A stretch of 64,000 nucleotides of DNA from Cupriavidus neocaledonicus (lineage in GTDB: Bacteria; Pseudomonadota; Gammaproteobacteria; Burkholderiales; Burkholderiaceae). The stretch spans positions 209,739-273,738 of the forward strand of contig NZ_AQUR01000103.1 of the NCBI RefSeq assembly GCF_000372525.1, written 5' to 3'. The notes under the pieces are model-generated. The model made no database searches and was not told the origin of the DNA. It was given only the letters and a program-made list of their open reading frames with translations. The position numbers were made by a program, and so were the translations under genes. Shown one piece after another: positions 8,583 to 17,597 of the stretch; position 1 is the stretch's first letter; each line of letters opens with the position of its first letter.

Positions 8583-9700
8583 CCATATTGAACGCTCAGG
8601 CCAAACTAGTCCGCCGTTTTCTGTTTGCCGTTTGTAGTGCCGGGTTAGGATTCGGCGCCTCAGCAGGAGAGGTTCCGCCTAGTTGGAGAACTGAATGTGT
8701 TGGGCGCACACTGCTTCAATTGCCTGGTGAAGTAGAAGTGGCGGCGTTATCGGCGGCGGATTTTCGCGAGTACGCGGCTGGCAACGGCGATGCCTATCCC
8801 AGAAGCAAATTTCCGGACGGGCAGTATGCATTTGGCCCGATGCAGTCATTCATGGGATTGATGATGGTTTCGCAGCCGGAGGGGGAACCCCGCCTCCGGG
8901 AGTTCAGGCAAGCCGCGGAGGGAAGAAAAGCAACCGATTTGAGGAGATTGAAGGCCAATCACGGCATAACGCCGCGTGGGCAGAGAGCAAATCTTGAGAC
9001 GCTTGCAACGGCTCGACACGCTGGCGTCGCGTGGCGCATGGGATCTCACTATTCTGCGTATATCGAAGTCGGGCGGAACGCGCTTTGGTGGGGCGTATCA
9101 GGCCGCCCAGAAGAGATGGCGGTGTTGGAAAAGTACTACCGTACCTTAATAAATGGCGTGCAGCCCCGACCACTATTTACTATTCCTACTGCGCCAGGCG
9201 TTTGCTTGCCCCATATGTTCATTGGCGACGATGGAACGAATCCGCGTTCTATCAGCGTAGCGTATCGCTTGCGCGAGCACCCCGATATCACGGTATGGAT
9301 GGAGGATCGAAATGCCCGTGTGGCGGACAAGAATGAGAATCCGTCGGCCTATTCTGCAGCAGCTCGGGCGGACTTCTTCTGGATGCAAGACTATGCCGGA
9401 AATTACCAAAGCGTCAGGAGCCTTTGGCGAGAGTTGTACAAAGACGTAACAGTGCCAGCAGGCCGAGGGGTCGAATCGTTCGTCGCGTTGAAGCGCAAGG
9501 ACGGCACCGAAGACTATGGTTACCTACTGTCCTTACGTGGCGAGCCTAACGCTAAGGACGACCGGCCAGATCTGATGATGTATGTGATTCGCGACGCGGC
9601 CTACGCCCGTGCTAAAGGGGTCGCGCCGGTTAGCCGTGAAGGTGTGCTTGACCTGGGCAAGACTATTGCGGCTGGTATGCGCCCCTTGCCATCGCAATAA
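8579..9700 (+). CDS. Periplasmic immunity protein, Tli4-like
   Basis: The product has 373 residues. An N-terminal signal peptide (Arg-Arg, then a hydrophobic stretch at about 13-27, ending near GASAGE) sends it to the periplasm, where a phospholipase delivered by a sister cell would act. The mature start, with ECVGRTLLQLPGEVEVA, resembles the N-terminal region of Tli4-family immunity proteins, and the C-terminal half (from about residue 180, PGVCLPHMFIGDDG) fits the second Tli4 domain. The start codon overlaps the effector stop (ATGA), so the two are translationally coupled as expected for a toxin/immunity pair. The family call is by eye. The immunity role rests on signal, coupling and position. 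Confidence 0.82.
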   Translation: MTILNAQAKLVRRFLFAVCSAGLGFGASAGEVPPSWRTECVGRTLLQLPGEVEVAALSAADFREYAAGNGDAYPRSKFPDGQYAFGPMQSFMGLMMVSQPEGEPRLREFRQAAEGRKATDLRRLKANHGITPRGQRANLETLATARHAGVAWRMGSHYSAYIEVGRNALWWGVSGRPEEMAVLEKYYRTLINGVQPRPLFTIPTAPGVCLPHMFIGDDGTNPRSISVAYRLREHPDITVWMEDRNARVADKNENPSAYSAAARADFFWMQDYAGNYQSVRSLWRELYKDVTVPAGRGVESFVALKRKDGTEDYGYLLSLRGEPNAKDDRPDLMMYVIRDAAYARAKGVAPVSREGVLDLGKTIAAGMRPLPSQ

Positions 9701-10264
9701 CCGCGAGAGAAAGGGGCCTTCTCGATCTAGGCTTGCGTTTTGTACCCCCCGCTCTATAAGCAGATTTCATACCGATCGATACAAGACACGCCGATGCCAG
9801 CCCCCCATATTCGACGAACAGGTTCCCCTCCCGGCCGCCCTGGACGCTTTCTGCACAATTGCTGCCCATCCTGCTCGGCATGCGTATGTTGGTACGCGCC
9901 CACCGGAGCGCGCGCTGCTTGAGGGGAGGGCGCGGCCGACGCTGGGCTTGCTGGGGCTGCCGCCGCTAGGCGCCAGCAACGGTTGACCTCTGCCAGCCTT
10001 TTCCTGACTTTCCTTCCGTAAACGCCATGCACGCGGCCTGTTCCGTGTATGGGTGAACCGCATCGATTTTTTCCAGCCCCATGCACTGACGCCGGTGGCC
10101 CCCGCATGGTTCATTGCGTGGCGCTTATTTGGGGCCGGTGGGAGGCGGGGCGGCGAGAGCAGGGTGCAGGACGATGATTAGCCGTCTGCAGCAACGCCGG
10201 CATAGGCCTAGAATCGGGATTCCTGTCCGCGACCACATCAGGATTCCCGCAAGGAGCACTACGC
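9701..10264. other. Intergenic region after the T6SS island, no supported gene
   Basis: No open frame here has a convincing protein character. The first 70 bases after the immunity gene include a weak hairpin (GAGAAAGG / CCTTCTC around 9706-9724) without a U-tract. The rest is GC-rich and free of obvious repeats. It marks the right border of the secretion island, and the leader of the oxidoreductase gene lies at its end. Confidence 0.5.
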
Positions 10265-11380
10265 ATGAGCCAACTGTTCGAGCCGCTCGCCATCGGCGGC
10301 CTCACCCTTGCCAACCGCATCACCATCGCGCCGATGTGCCAGTATTCCGCGCACGCCGGCAATGCGGGCGACTGGCACATGATCCACCTGGGTTCACTTG
10401 CGCTGTCGGGCGCGGGCATGCTGATCGTCGAGGCCACGGCGGTCTCGGCGGAAGGGCGCATCACGCCGCATGATCTGGGCTTGTATTCGGACGACAACGA
10501 AGCGGCGCTGGGCCGTGTTATCCACGCGATGCGCGCGTATTCGCCGATTGCGATCGCGATCCAGCTGGGACACGCCGGCCGCAAGGCATCGAGCCAGGCG
10601 CCGTGGGATGGCGGCCAGCAGATTGCCCCCGATGCGCCCGGTGGCTGGCACACGGTGGCACCTTCTGCCGTGCCGCACGGCGCCGAGGAGGTCGCGCCGG
10701 TGGCGCTGGACCGCGCGGGGATGGACAAGGTGCGCGATGACTTTGTCGCCGCGGCAAGGCGTGCGGCGCGGCTGGGGCTGGATGGCATCGAGATCCACGC
10801 CGCGCATGGCTATCTGCTGCATCAGTTCCTGTCGCCGCTGGCCAACCACCGTGAGGACGAATACGGCGGCAGCCTGGAGAACCGCATGCGCTTCCCAATT
10901 GAAGTGTTCGACGCGGTGCGCGAGGCGTTTCCGGCGCAGCGGCCGGTATGGATGCGCATCTCGGCGACCGACTGGGTGCCGGGAGGATGGGATATCGAGG
11001 GCACGGTGGCGTTGTCGAAGGCGCTGAAGGCGCGCGGTTGCGCGGCGATCCACGTGACCACGGGCGGAGTTTCACCGCAGCAGGCGATCAAACTCGGGCC
11101 CGGCTACCAGGTGCCCTACGCCCAGCGGGTGAAGGCGGAAGTGGGCCTGCCGACGATTGCAGTGGGCCTCATCACCGAGCCAGAGCAGGCCGAAGCGATC
11201 ATCGTCAATCAGGAAGCCGACGCGGTATCGCTGGCGCGTGCCATGCTGTATGACCCCCGCTGGCCCTGGCATGCCGCCGCGCGGCTGGGTGCGAGCGTGC
11301 AGGCGCCGAAGCAATATTGGCGCTCGCAGCCGCGCGAACTGAAAGACCTGTTCGCAGGCGCGGCGTTTGGACAGCGCTAG
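10265..11380 (+). CDS. Old Yellow Enzyme-family NADH:flavin oxidoreductase (YqjM/XenA type)
   Basis: The product is a 371-residue TIM-barrel flavoenzyme. The N-terminal APMCQYSA with its Cys, and QLGHAGRKAS with the substrate-binding His, are typical of the YqjM/XenA branch of ene-reductases. Members bind FMN and reduce activated C=C bonds or nitro groups with NAD(P)H. Further family signs are HAAHGYLLHQFLSPLAN, the RMRF block and IAVGLITEP. The ATG has an AAGGAG ribosome site about 8 bases upstream. A VOC-family gene follows 26 bases after the stop on the same strand, so the two may be co-transcribed. The natural substrate cannot be read from sequence. Confidence 0.93.
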   Translation: MSQLFEPLAIGGLTLANRITIAPMCQYSAHAGNAGDWHMIHLGSLALSGAGMLIVEATAVSAEGRITPHDLGLYSDDNEAALGRVIHAMRAYSPIAIAIQLGHAGRKASSQAPWDGGQQIAPDAPGGWHTVAPSAVPHGAEEVAPVALDRAGMDKVRDDFVAAARRAARLGLDGIEIHAAHGYLLHQFLSPLANHREDEYGGSLENRMRFPIEVFDAVREAFPAQRPVWMRISATDWVPGGWDIEGTVALSKALKARGCAAIHVTTGGVSPQQAIKLGPGYQVPYAQRVKAEVGLPTIAVGLITEPEQAEAIIVNQEADAVSLARAMLYDPRWPWHAAARLGASVQAPKQYWRSQPRELKDLFAGAAFGQR

Positions 11381-11406
11381 GCGATCGATGATAGTGGAGG
11401 ACCCCC

Positions 11407-11829
11407 ATGAAAGCCAGGATTACGCTGATCACGCTTGGCGTCGATGACTTGCAGCGTGCGGTGCGCTTTTATCGCGACGGACTTGGCCTGCCTACCGCGG
11501 GCATTGTCGGCGAGCAGTTCGAGCATGGCGCGGTGGCGTTTTTTGACTTGCAGGCTGGCCTCAAGCTGGCGCTATGGCCACGTGCCAGCCTGGCGCATGA
11601 TGCCGGATTGCAAGTAACGCCGCGTGCGCTGACCGATGTCTCGCTGGCCCATAACGTTGCCGACAAGGCCGAAGTCGATGCGGTGATGGCGCAGGCACTG
11701 GGCGCCGGCGCCAGTGTGGTCAAGCCGGCACAGGACACCTTCTGGGGCGGATACGCCGGCTACTTCCACGATCCGGACGGGCATCTGTGGGAAATCGCCT
11801 GGAACCCCGAGATGCTGCCGGCCGATTGA
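11407..11829 (+). CDS. VOC-family (glyoxalase/bleomycin-resistance fold) protein
   Basis: The protein has 140 residues and the paired beta-alpha-beta-beta-beta plan of the vicinal oxygen chelate superfamily: ITLGVDDLQRAVRFYRDGLGL at the start and GYAGYFHDPDGHLWEIAWNP near the end. The Asp-Pro-Asp-Gly-His and Glu near the C-terminus are the usual metal-side residues. It sits just downstream of the ene-reductase and could act on an electrophile or its conjugate, but VOC proteins vary widely and no specific reaction can be assigned. The start ATG is preceded by GTGGAGGA. Confidence 0.9.
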   Translation: MKARITLITLGVDDLQRAVRFYRDGLGLPTAGIVGEQFEHGAVAFFDLQAGLKLALWPRASLAHDAGLQVTPRALTDVSLAHNVADKAEVDAVMAQALGAGASVVKPAQDTFWGGYAGYFHDPDGHLWEIAWNPEMLPAD

Positions 11830-12036
11830 ATCAACCTGCACCGCTGCTGGTGCAGCGCCGCAGAGGGATTTCCATAATTGCCACGCGCCGCCGAAGTGCG
11901 GACTATCCTTGCAACAGACAGCCATAGCATGCTGTCGACGGAGCGCCCCCCACGCAGTTCCGCAATACCCCACGCACCCGCCCCGTTGGCAGCCCACCGA
12001 AGTAAAGCAATAAGAACGATGGCAAGGGAGACGTCC

Positions 12037-12204
12037 ATGCAAGTCTATGACAGCCTGCTGTATGTGACTGCGATGGTGCTGGTGTGTTTGTATGCGTATC
12101 TGGGCGTACTGTCCCGCAGCACGGCGATCCGGCTCGGCTCGCCGGCGATCGTGGCGGGACTGGTGCTGGCCTATTCGCTGTCGCCGCTGCATGCGGGCGG
12201 TTGA
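12037..12204 (+). CDS. Small membrane protein, 55 residues, unknown function
   Basis: The ATG at 12037 is preceded by AAGGGAG at the right distance, which decides this start over a longer in-frame reading beginning near 11878. The product is almost wholly hydrophobic, with two likely helices (about 4-22 and 30-48) joined by a short loop containing SRSTAIR. It ends close to the stop of the convergent histidine-kinase gene (33 bases apart). No family is recognised. Confidence 0.6.
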   Translation: MQVYDSLLYVTAMVLVCLYAYLGVLSRSTAIRLGSPAIVAGLVLAYSLSPLHAGG

Positions 12205-12237
12205 TTGGCTCTGACCCCGGCTTGACCGGGCCGTCGT

Positions 12238-14079
12238 TCACTTCGTGACCGCCGTCTGGCGGTCCGCCGCCTCTTGGCTCCGTGCCGGGAATTCCCGCAG
12301 CAGGGTGTCGATGGCCGCCTGCAATTCCTGCGGCACCACGGGTTTGTGCAGCAACGCGGTGCCGCTTGCATGCGCGGTACGCAGGCGGTCGGCCGCGGTA
12401 TCCCCGGTGATGATGATGGCGGGCACGTGGCGCCCCAGCCGCTGCCGGATCGCGTCCAGTGCCTGCTGGCCGGTACGGTGCCCGCGCAGGCGGTAGTCGG
12501 CCAGCACCAGCCCTGGCGTGAACGATGCCAGCGCCGCCAGTGCCTGTTCCTCGGATTCGACCGTGCGGCATGCGCAGCGCCATGCCGACAGCAATTCGGA
12601 CATCGCGCTGCGGATGGCCTCGTCATCATCGATCACCAGCACATGCAGTCCATCGAGCGGGCGCGCTGCGACAGGGCGCGCGCGTGCTTCCGGCGCGTGC
12701 CACGTCTGCGGCATGCTAAAGCGGAACACGGATCCCCGTCCGGGGCGGGAGGCCAGCGTCACGCGCGTCCGCATCGTCCGCGCCAGCCCCTCGACGATGG
12801 CCAGCCCTAGCCCGAGCCCTTTGCGCTGGTCACGCTCGGGATTGCCCAGCTGATGGAATTCCCGAAAGATGTCGCGGTGCTGTGCGGCGGGGATGCCGAT
12901 GCCGGTGTCCCAGACTTCGATGGTGGCCCGCACGCCACGCTGGCGGCAAGCCACCAGCACGCCGCCTTGCTGCGTATAGCGGATGGCATTGGCAATCAGG
13001 TTGCGCAGCACCAGTTCGACCAGCGTAGGATCGCCATGCAGCGTGACAGTGGTATCGCGGGTGCGGTACACCAGCCCGCGCGCCTCTGCCTGTGGCGCGA
13101 ATTCGTTCTCCAGCTTGTACAGCAGGGGCTGCAGGCGGAACGCACGCGCGCGCGGCGTGATCACGCCGGCCTCGAGCTTGGAGAAGTCCAGCAGCGAGTT
13201 CAGCATCTCGCGCGCGGCGCCGGAAGAGGCTTCGATATGCGCCAGCAACTGGCGCTGGCGTTCATCCAGGCAGGTGCGGCCCAGCGATACCAGGAACAGC
13301 CCCATCGCGTGCAGAGGCTGGCGCAGGTCATGGCTGGCGGAGGCCAGGAATACCGATTTGGCGCGGCTGGCGTCTTCGGCCGCGTGCTGTGCGGCCTCGG
13401 CGCGCACGGTCTGTTCGCGCAGTTGCGAGATCAGTTCGACGTTCTCGAAGCGCAGCGCTATCGATTGCCGCGCCACGCGCGCATAGTTGCGCGCGAACAC
13501 CAGCAGCACGCAGAGGTACAGCGGCGTGCCGAGGAACATCGGCAGGTATTCGATATCGCCGGTGGACAGGAACGCGATCCAGACCGGCACGATCGCCGGC
13601 ACGAAGAAGCCGATCGCCACCGGCAGGCAAGCCGAGAATACCGCAAGAGCCGCCGCGCTCATGCCGGCGATCAGCGACAGGATGCAGATCACCACCGCCG
13701 GCAAGCGCACGTCCAGGTATAGCCACGCCACCAGTCCCCACAGCGACCCGATCAGGATCAGCATGGCGGTCATGCCGCGTGCATAGCGCGCCGCGCCGGC
13801 CTCAGTCAGCCGCCCGGGCAGCCGCAGGCGCCCGAAGTGCGCCACGGCGCAAGCCAGCACCATCGCGCCAGCCCAGGGCAGGGCGCCGGGGTGGTCCCAG
13901 TTCAGGGTCAGGCCAGCCGCCAGGATGATCGCCGCCAGCGAACAGCCTGCCATCGCGCAGCCGAAGCTCTGGTCGATCAGGCTCATCTGCGCCGCAAGAA
14001 TGCGTGGCGCGTCGTAGCGGGGCAGCCAGCGCAGCGGCCCGTGCGCGGGAGCGGCCGGGGCTGTGGTCTGCGCCGTCAT
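12238..14079 (-). CDS. Hybrid membrane histidine kinase with C-terminal receiver domain
   Basis: The protein has 613 residues. Five to six hydrophobic helices occupy about residues 35-195. They are followed by a coiled linker (ENVELISQLREQTVRAEAAQ), a HisKA domain with SASHDLRQP (phospho-acceptor His250) and a HATPase domain (NAIRYTQQGG, DTGIGIP, KGLGLGLAIVEG). A receiver domain from about 490 has the acidic triad DDDE and phospho-acceptor Asp528 in LADYRLRG. The start overlaps the stop of the upstream response-regulator gene (ATGA), so the two are one operon. The membrane part has no recognisable ligand domain, so the stimulus is unknown. The receiver probably tunes or relays phosphate before transfer to the LuxR-type partner. 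Confidence 0.93.
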   Translation of the reverse strand: MTAQTTAPAAPAHGPLRWLPRYDAPRILAAQMSLIDQSFGCAMAGCSLAAIILAAGLTLNWDHPGALPWAGAMVLACAVAHFGRLRLPGRLTEAGAARYARGMTAMLILIGSLWGLVAWLYLDVRLPAVVICILSLIAGMSAAALAVFSACLPVAIGFFVPAIVPVWIAFLSTGDIEYLPMFLGTPLYLCVLLVFARNYARVARQSIALRFENVELISQLREQTVRAEAAQHAAEDASRAKSVFLASASHDLRQPLHAMGLFLVSLGRTCLDERQRQLLAHIEASSGAAREMLNSLLDFSKLEAGVITPRARAFRLQPLLYKLENEFAPQAEARGLVYRTRDTTVTLHGDPTLVELVLRNLIANAIRYTQQGGVLVACRQRGVRATIEVWDTGIGIPAAQHRDIFREFHQLGNPERDQRKGLGLGLAIVEGLARTMRTRVTLASRPGRGSVFRFSMPQTWHAPEARARPVAARPLDGLHVLVIDDDEAIRSAMSELLSAWRCACRTVESEEQALAALASFTPGLVLADYRLRGHRTGQQALDAIRQRLGRHVPAIIITGDTAADRLRTAHASGTALLHKPVVPQELQAAIDTLLREFPARSQEAADRQTAVTK

Positions 14080-14708
14080 CGCGCCGCCTGGACCAGACCG
14101 CGCCGCTGGGCTTCGAGGATGGCTTCGACGCGGCTGACCACGCCGAGATGATCCAGGATGGCCGCGACATGGACGCGCACGGTGTTCTCGGACAGGCCCA
14201 TATGGTAGGCGATGACCTTGTTCGAGCGGCCCAGCGTCAGTTGATGCAGCACCTCCAGCTGGCGCGGTGTGAGGTTGCTCGCAGCGTAGGACGTCTGGGG
14301 CGTTGCCGCGGCGTCGGGCTCGCCCGAGAAATGCGTGCCGCCAGCGAGGCAGCACGCGATCGCTTCCTCGATTTCGTTTGCGTCGGCGGATTTGGGCAAG
14401 AAGCCCGAAATCTCGCGCCGCACTTCGGCAGGGATGGTGTCCAGCCCCGAGGTGCCCGACACGATCAGGATGCGCGCCGCGGGGAAATGCCGCCGCAATA
14501 CCTTGACGCCCTCGATGCCGTTCAGTCCAGGCATCTGGATATCGAGCAAGACGATGTCGACCGCCGCGCCGCCGTGGTCCTGAACCGCCTGCATGACCGA
14601 ACCGGCCTCGATGATATGCACCACGCTCGGGCTGTCGGCCAGCACCAGGCGCAGCCCGGTGCGGAACAAGGTATGGTCGTCGATCAGCAGCAGGCAGGCG
14701 TGGGGCAT
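14076..14708 (-). CDS. LuxR/NarL-family response regulator
   Basis: The product has 210 residues. An N-terminal receiver has Asp-Asp at 10-11, phospho-acceptor Asp56 in VLLDIQMPG and the conserved Lys in FLPKSA. A LuxR-type helix-turn-helix follows from about 143 (LTPRQLEVLHQLTLGRSNKVIAYHMGLSENTVRVH). The ATG at 14708 was preferred because MPHACLLLIDDH is a normal receiver start. An in-frame ATG at 14765 would add 19 residues of no family character. No Shine-Dalgarno is seen at either. It is the partner of the hybrid kinase that overlaps its stop. Confidence 0.93.
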   Translation of the reverse strand: MPHACLLLIDDHTLFRTGLRLVLADSPSVVHIIEAGSVMQAVQDHGGAAVDIVLLDIQMPGLNGIEGVKVLRRHFPAARILIVSGTSGLDTIPAEVRREISGFLPKSADANEIEEAIACCLAGGTHFSGEPDAAATPQTSYAASNLTPRQLEVLHQLTLGRSNKVIAYHMGLSENTVRVHVAAILDHLGVVSRVEAILEAQRRGLVQAAR

Positions 14709-14938
14709 TGTAAGGAGGGGCGCGAGGGCCGATCCATTGAACAAGATTCGCGCACGCTTGTCCATGCAACCGCTGTGGGGGGCACTAGTCCGGAAAGATT
14801 ATTGGCGCACGGGAAAGCCGATGCAAAGATGCGAGTCGTGGGCAGTTCCGCGACGTGCCCGCACCACTTTTGCTACCCACTACCACCCGGCTGTGGGTAT
14901 TTTTTTTGCTGGCAAGCTGTTGCGGGCTGGCGTGAATG

Positions 14939-14970
14939 AAAAAAGCCGGCACCGCAGGGCGGTGGCCGGC
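14939..14970 (-). terminator. Rho-independent terminator of the lipoprotein gene
   Basis: Reading the minus strand, GCCGGCCACCGC and GCGGTGCCGGC form a stem of about 11 pairs with one bulge and a 3-base loop, followed directly by a run of six T. It lies 43 bases after the stop of the minus-strand gene ending at 15013 and shields the two-component operon downstream. Confidence 0.85.
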
Positions 14971-15012
14971 TTGGTATGAACCGCATGCAAGGCGCCTGAC
15001 TTGGCGCCTCTG

Positions 15013-16629
15013 TTACGGTTGCGGGCGGTTGACCGAGATATCGTAGAACGATCCGTTGGCAGCGATACCCAGGCCCAGGCCGGTATTGCCCGGCACCAGC
15101 GAGATCATCTCGGCCGCGCCGCTGGTGGCGGCGCGGTAGCGTAGCCCGATGGCCGGGCTGTTCACTTTCCAGCTGTCCAGGCGGCTGTCTTCCACGCGCT
15201 TGCGCGTGTAGGTGCCGGTTTGCGCATCCACCGAGGTGATTTCGGTCGACCACACGGTGGGGCCATTCAGCGTGGGCGTGATGCCGGAAAGCAAGACCGT
15301 GTCCCAGTACGAGTTGGTCGTGCCCACCACCGGCAGGGGACGTACCACCTGCTTGGCAGCGATCATGAAGCCATCGTCGTGCGTGATGACGACCGTCACC
15401 TGGCCGTCGGTGCCCTTGAATGCATAGGCAAGCTGCGAGCCGAAGCTGTCGCTGATCTTGATGCTGCCGTCGGCGTTGGCGCTGAGCGTCGGCAGTTCTT
15501 CAGGCAGCCATGCCTCGCAGGTGTTCACGCCGGAGCAGTCGGCACCCTTGGTCAGCTTGCCCGCGGCATCGATGCTGAAGGTCACGCGGCGCGATGCATA
15601 CGGGGTTCCGCTGTGGTCCCGCTCCATGCCGAGACCGTTCCAGTCGCCTGCCAGGTCGGCCAGGGCAACGGCCTGGGCGGGCACCAGCAGGGTGGGCAGG
15701 TCGCTCATCGCACCAGCGGGCGGCACGGCCAGCGCGATGCCGGACTTGGCGACCATCACGGTGTTGGTGGTCCCGTTCGCGCCGGGCACGGTGAAGCGGC
15801 AGTTGTCGTTGGCGACGGCGGTGAAGGGGACGGTCTCGTTGCCGACCTGCAGCTTGAGCGCGGCGGCGTCGAGGTCGCCGGCTTCCGTCGCTGCGGAGCC
15901 CAGTCCGATCACATGGTATTTGCCCGTCTTCAGCCCGGCGCAGGTCGCCGCCGCCGGCTGCAGCGCGGTCTTGACCGCCGCGGCGTCGGCATTGGCAGCC
16001 ACCGCGGAGGACAACTCACCCAGCGTGGTCTTGGACGCTTCCAGGCGATCGCCCAACTGGTCCAGCAGCTTGTCCTGCGCATTGCCGGCGTTGGCGCCGT
16101 TGGCGGCCACCAGCGGATCCTTGAGCGGGTCGACGCCGCTCAGGTCCACCACGCCGGTCAGCACCAGGCGCACCGATTCCGTGGCGCTGGTCAGGTTGCC
16201 GGAAGTCAGCTTGGCCTGCGCGGCGGCGTCGAACTGGTCGAAGAAGGCCGTGGTGCTGCCCTGCGCCAGCGACGCGGTCACCAGCTCGGTCAGCGGGGTG
16301 ATGTTGGCCACGGCGGTAGTGCCGGTGCCGGCCTCGACCACCGAATGCAGCGTGGTGCCGTCAGGCGTCTTGACGCTGAGCACGCACGGGCGCGTGGCGC
16401 CATTGATGCTGAGTGTGAAGCTCCCGTCCGCGGCGGTAGTGGCCGTGCCGCTCCCCGCGGCGCATTTGGCCTGGACCATGGCATTGCCCAATGCAGCGCC
16501 AACGGCCGCGGTGCCGCTGATCTTGGTGGCAGCGGGCGCGGTGGTGGGCGCCGAATCGCCGCCGCCGCCTCCGCAGGCCGTCAGTACGGCCGCCGCCAGA
16601 CCCGTCAAAAACAGATGTTTTGTTTTCAT
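15013..16629 (-). CDS. Secreted lipoprotein, 538 residues, unknown function
   Basis: The start at 16629 gives a classic lipoprotein signal, MKTKHLFLTGLAAAVLTAC, with the lipobox LTAC and then GGGGGDS. The mature protein starts with a carboxypeptidase-regulatory-like or big beta-sandwich segment (ISGTAAVGAALGNAMVQAKC, ADGSFTLSINGATRPCVLSV), common at the front of bacterial surface lipoproteins. A helical stretch (about 110-230) and a beta-rich C-terminal half with paired Cys follow. No catalytic motif stands out. It has its own terminator and no operon partners. Similar large lipoproteins are frequent in Burkholderiaceae, but I cannot assign a role. Confidence 0.85.
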   Translation of the reverse strand: MKTKHLFLTGLAAAVLTACGGGGGDSAPTTAPAATKISGTAAVGAALGNAMVQAKCAAGSGTATTAADGSFTLSINGATRPCVLSVKTPDGTTLHSVVEAGTGTTAVANITPLTELVTASLAQGSTTAFFDQFDAAAQAKLTSGNLTSATESVRLVLTGVVDLSGVDPLKDPLVAANGANAGNAQDKLLDQLGDRLEASKTTLGELSSAVAANADAAAVKTALQPAAATCAGLKTGKYHVIGLGSAATEAGDLDAAALKLQVGNETVPFTAVANDNCRFTVPGANGTTNTVMVAKSGIALAVPPAGAMSDLPTLLVPAQAVALADLAGDWNGLGMERDHSGTPYASRRVTFSIDAAGKLTKGADCSGVNTCEAWLPEELPTLSANADGSIKISDSFGSQLAYAFKGTDGQVTVVITHDDGFMIAAKQVVRPLPVVGTTNSYWDTVLLSGITPTLNGPTVWSTEITSVDAQTGTYTRKRVEDSRLDSWKVNSPAIGLRYRAATSGAAEMISLVPGNTGLGLGIAANGSFYDISVNRPQP

Positions 16630-16833
16630 CCCAGTATTGATTTCTGTGGTTTTTGTTATGGCGGGGGACTGCGTGGTGGAACAATGGCTCGTGCAGGACC
16701 CGCCCACAGGGTGGCTGACCCGCCCTGCCGGCGCGATTTTGCGTGAAATACCACAGCGTGCCCAACCCGCGTTGAGGTGATTGACAAACCACGCGCGGCG
16801 TGGCGAACGGCTTGCCGCCGCGGGCAGGACGAA

Positions 16834-17547
16834 TCAGGCAGCCGCCCGCGCCAGCCCAGGCCACATTGCCGGCGGCGCGTGAGCGCGGCCACCGGCGCGG
16901 CAATCTTCGAGCAGCCGCATGGCGTCGATGCCGAACCAGTCGTGCCAGGCGCGCGCCAGTGCGCTGGCTGAGCGCAGGCCCGCGTGCGCGGCCAGCTGGT
17001 CCAGCGCGGGCACCAGGCCGCCGGCGCTGGCCAGCGCGTGCAGCGCATGCGCGGCGCGTTGCTCGCGCAGCAGCGGATGCAGCGCCTCGCCTTCGGCAAA
17101 GAGGCGCGCGCGCACCAGGCGCGCCGGCACGTGCCATTGCGCCGCCAGGCGTTCGGCGTTCCAGTCAGTCTCGGGGCGGGAAAAGACCAGGCCGGCAAAC
17201 TGGCGCGACCAGGGGCGCTCGGCGGGCTTGCCGGCCAGGCGCGGGCAGTCGCTGTCCGGTACGGCGGTCAGGACGATGGCGCAGGGTTGCTGCCAGGTAC
17301 CGGGCAGGTCGCAGTCGAAGTGGGCGAAGGCGTGCACCACGAACGGGTCACCGGGCCGTACTTCGCGCCGGGCATTGGCGTCGCGCAGGCTGGCGGTGCC
17401 GTGCAGGGCTTGCACCTGGACGGCAAAGGGAAAGCGCAGGCGGGCAAAGCGGACGTGGTGACGGCTGACAAGCGGCATGCGGAAGACGACCCGGAAGCTG
17501 GCGGCGGTGCGGCGGGTAACTGTCGCAGGATTCGGCGGGCGGCGCAA
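16834..17547 (-). CDS. AraC-family transcriptional regulator
   Basis: The product is up to 237 residues long. The C-terminal part fits two helix-turn-helix units of AraC regulators (WNAERLAAQWHVPARLVRARLF and LDQLAAHAGLRSASALARAWHDWFG). The N-terminal half looks like a small cupin-type sensing region (GDPFVVHAFAHFDCD). A start at 17478 (MPLVSRHHVRF) would remove 23 residues of doubtful character and is perhaps the true one; neither has a good ribosome site. It lies between the lipoprotein gene and a Crp/Fnr gene on the same strand. Target genes are not evident. Confidence 0.75.
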   Translation of the reverse strand: MRRPPNPATVTRRTAASFRVVFRMPLVSRHHVRFARLRFPFAVQVQALHGTASLRDANARREVRPGDPFVVHAFAHFDCDLPGTWQQPCAIVLTAVPDSDCPRLAGKPAERPWSRQFAGLVFSRPETDWNAERLAAQWHVPARLVRARLFAEGEALHPLLREQRAAHALHALASAGGLVPALDQLAAHAGLRSASALARAWHDWFGIDAMRLLEDCRAGGRAHAPPAMWPGLARAAA

Positions 17548-17597
17548 GGCCGCGGCGGGCGCGTTTGAAGTAAGGGCCAGCCCTGGTGGCTGCAGCG

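Noticed and set aside
9754..10114. Two overlapping minus-strand frames in the gap after the immunity gene
   Set aside because: Both are short, Arg/Ala/Pro-rich and have no ribosome site or motif; they look like random open frames in GC-rich DNA.
12238..14769. One very long minus-strand reading frame of 843 codons over the kinase and regulator genes
   Set aside because: Its first 230 codons are a shadow of the response regulator in another frame. The kinase itself starts at 14079, where the two genes overlap by ATGA.
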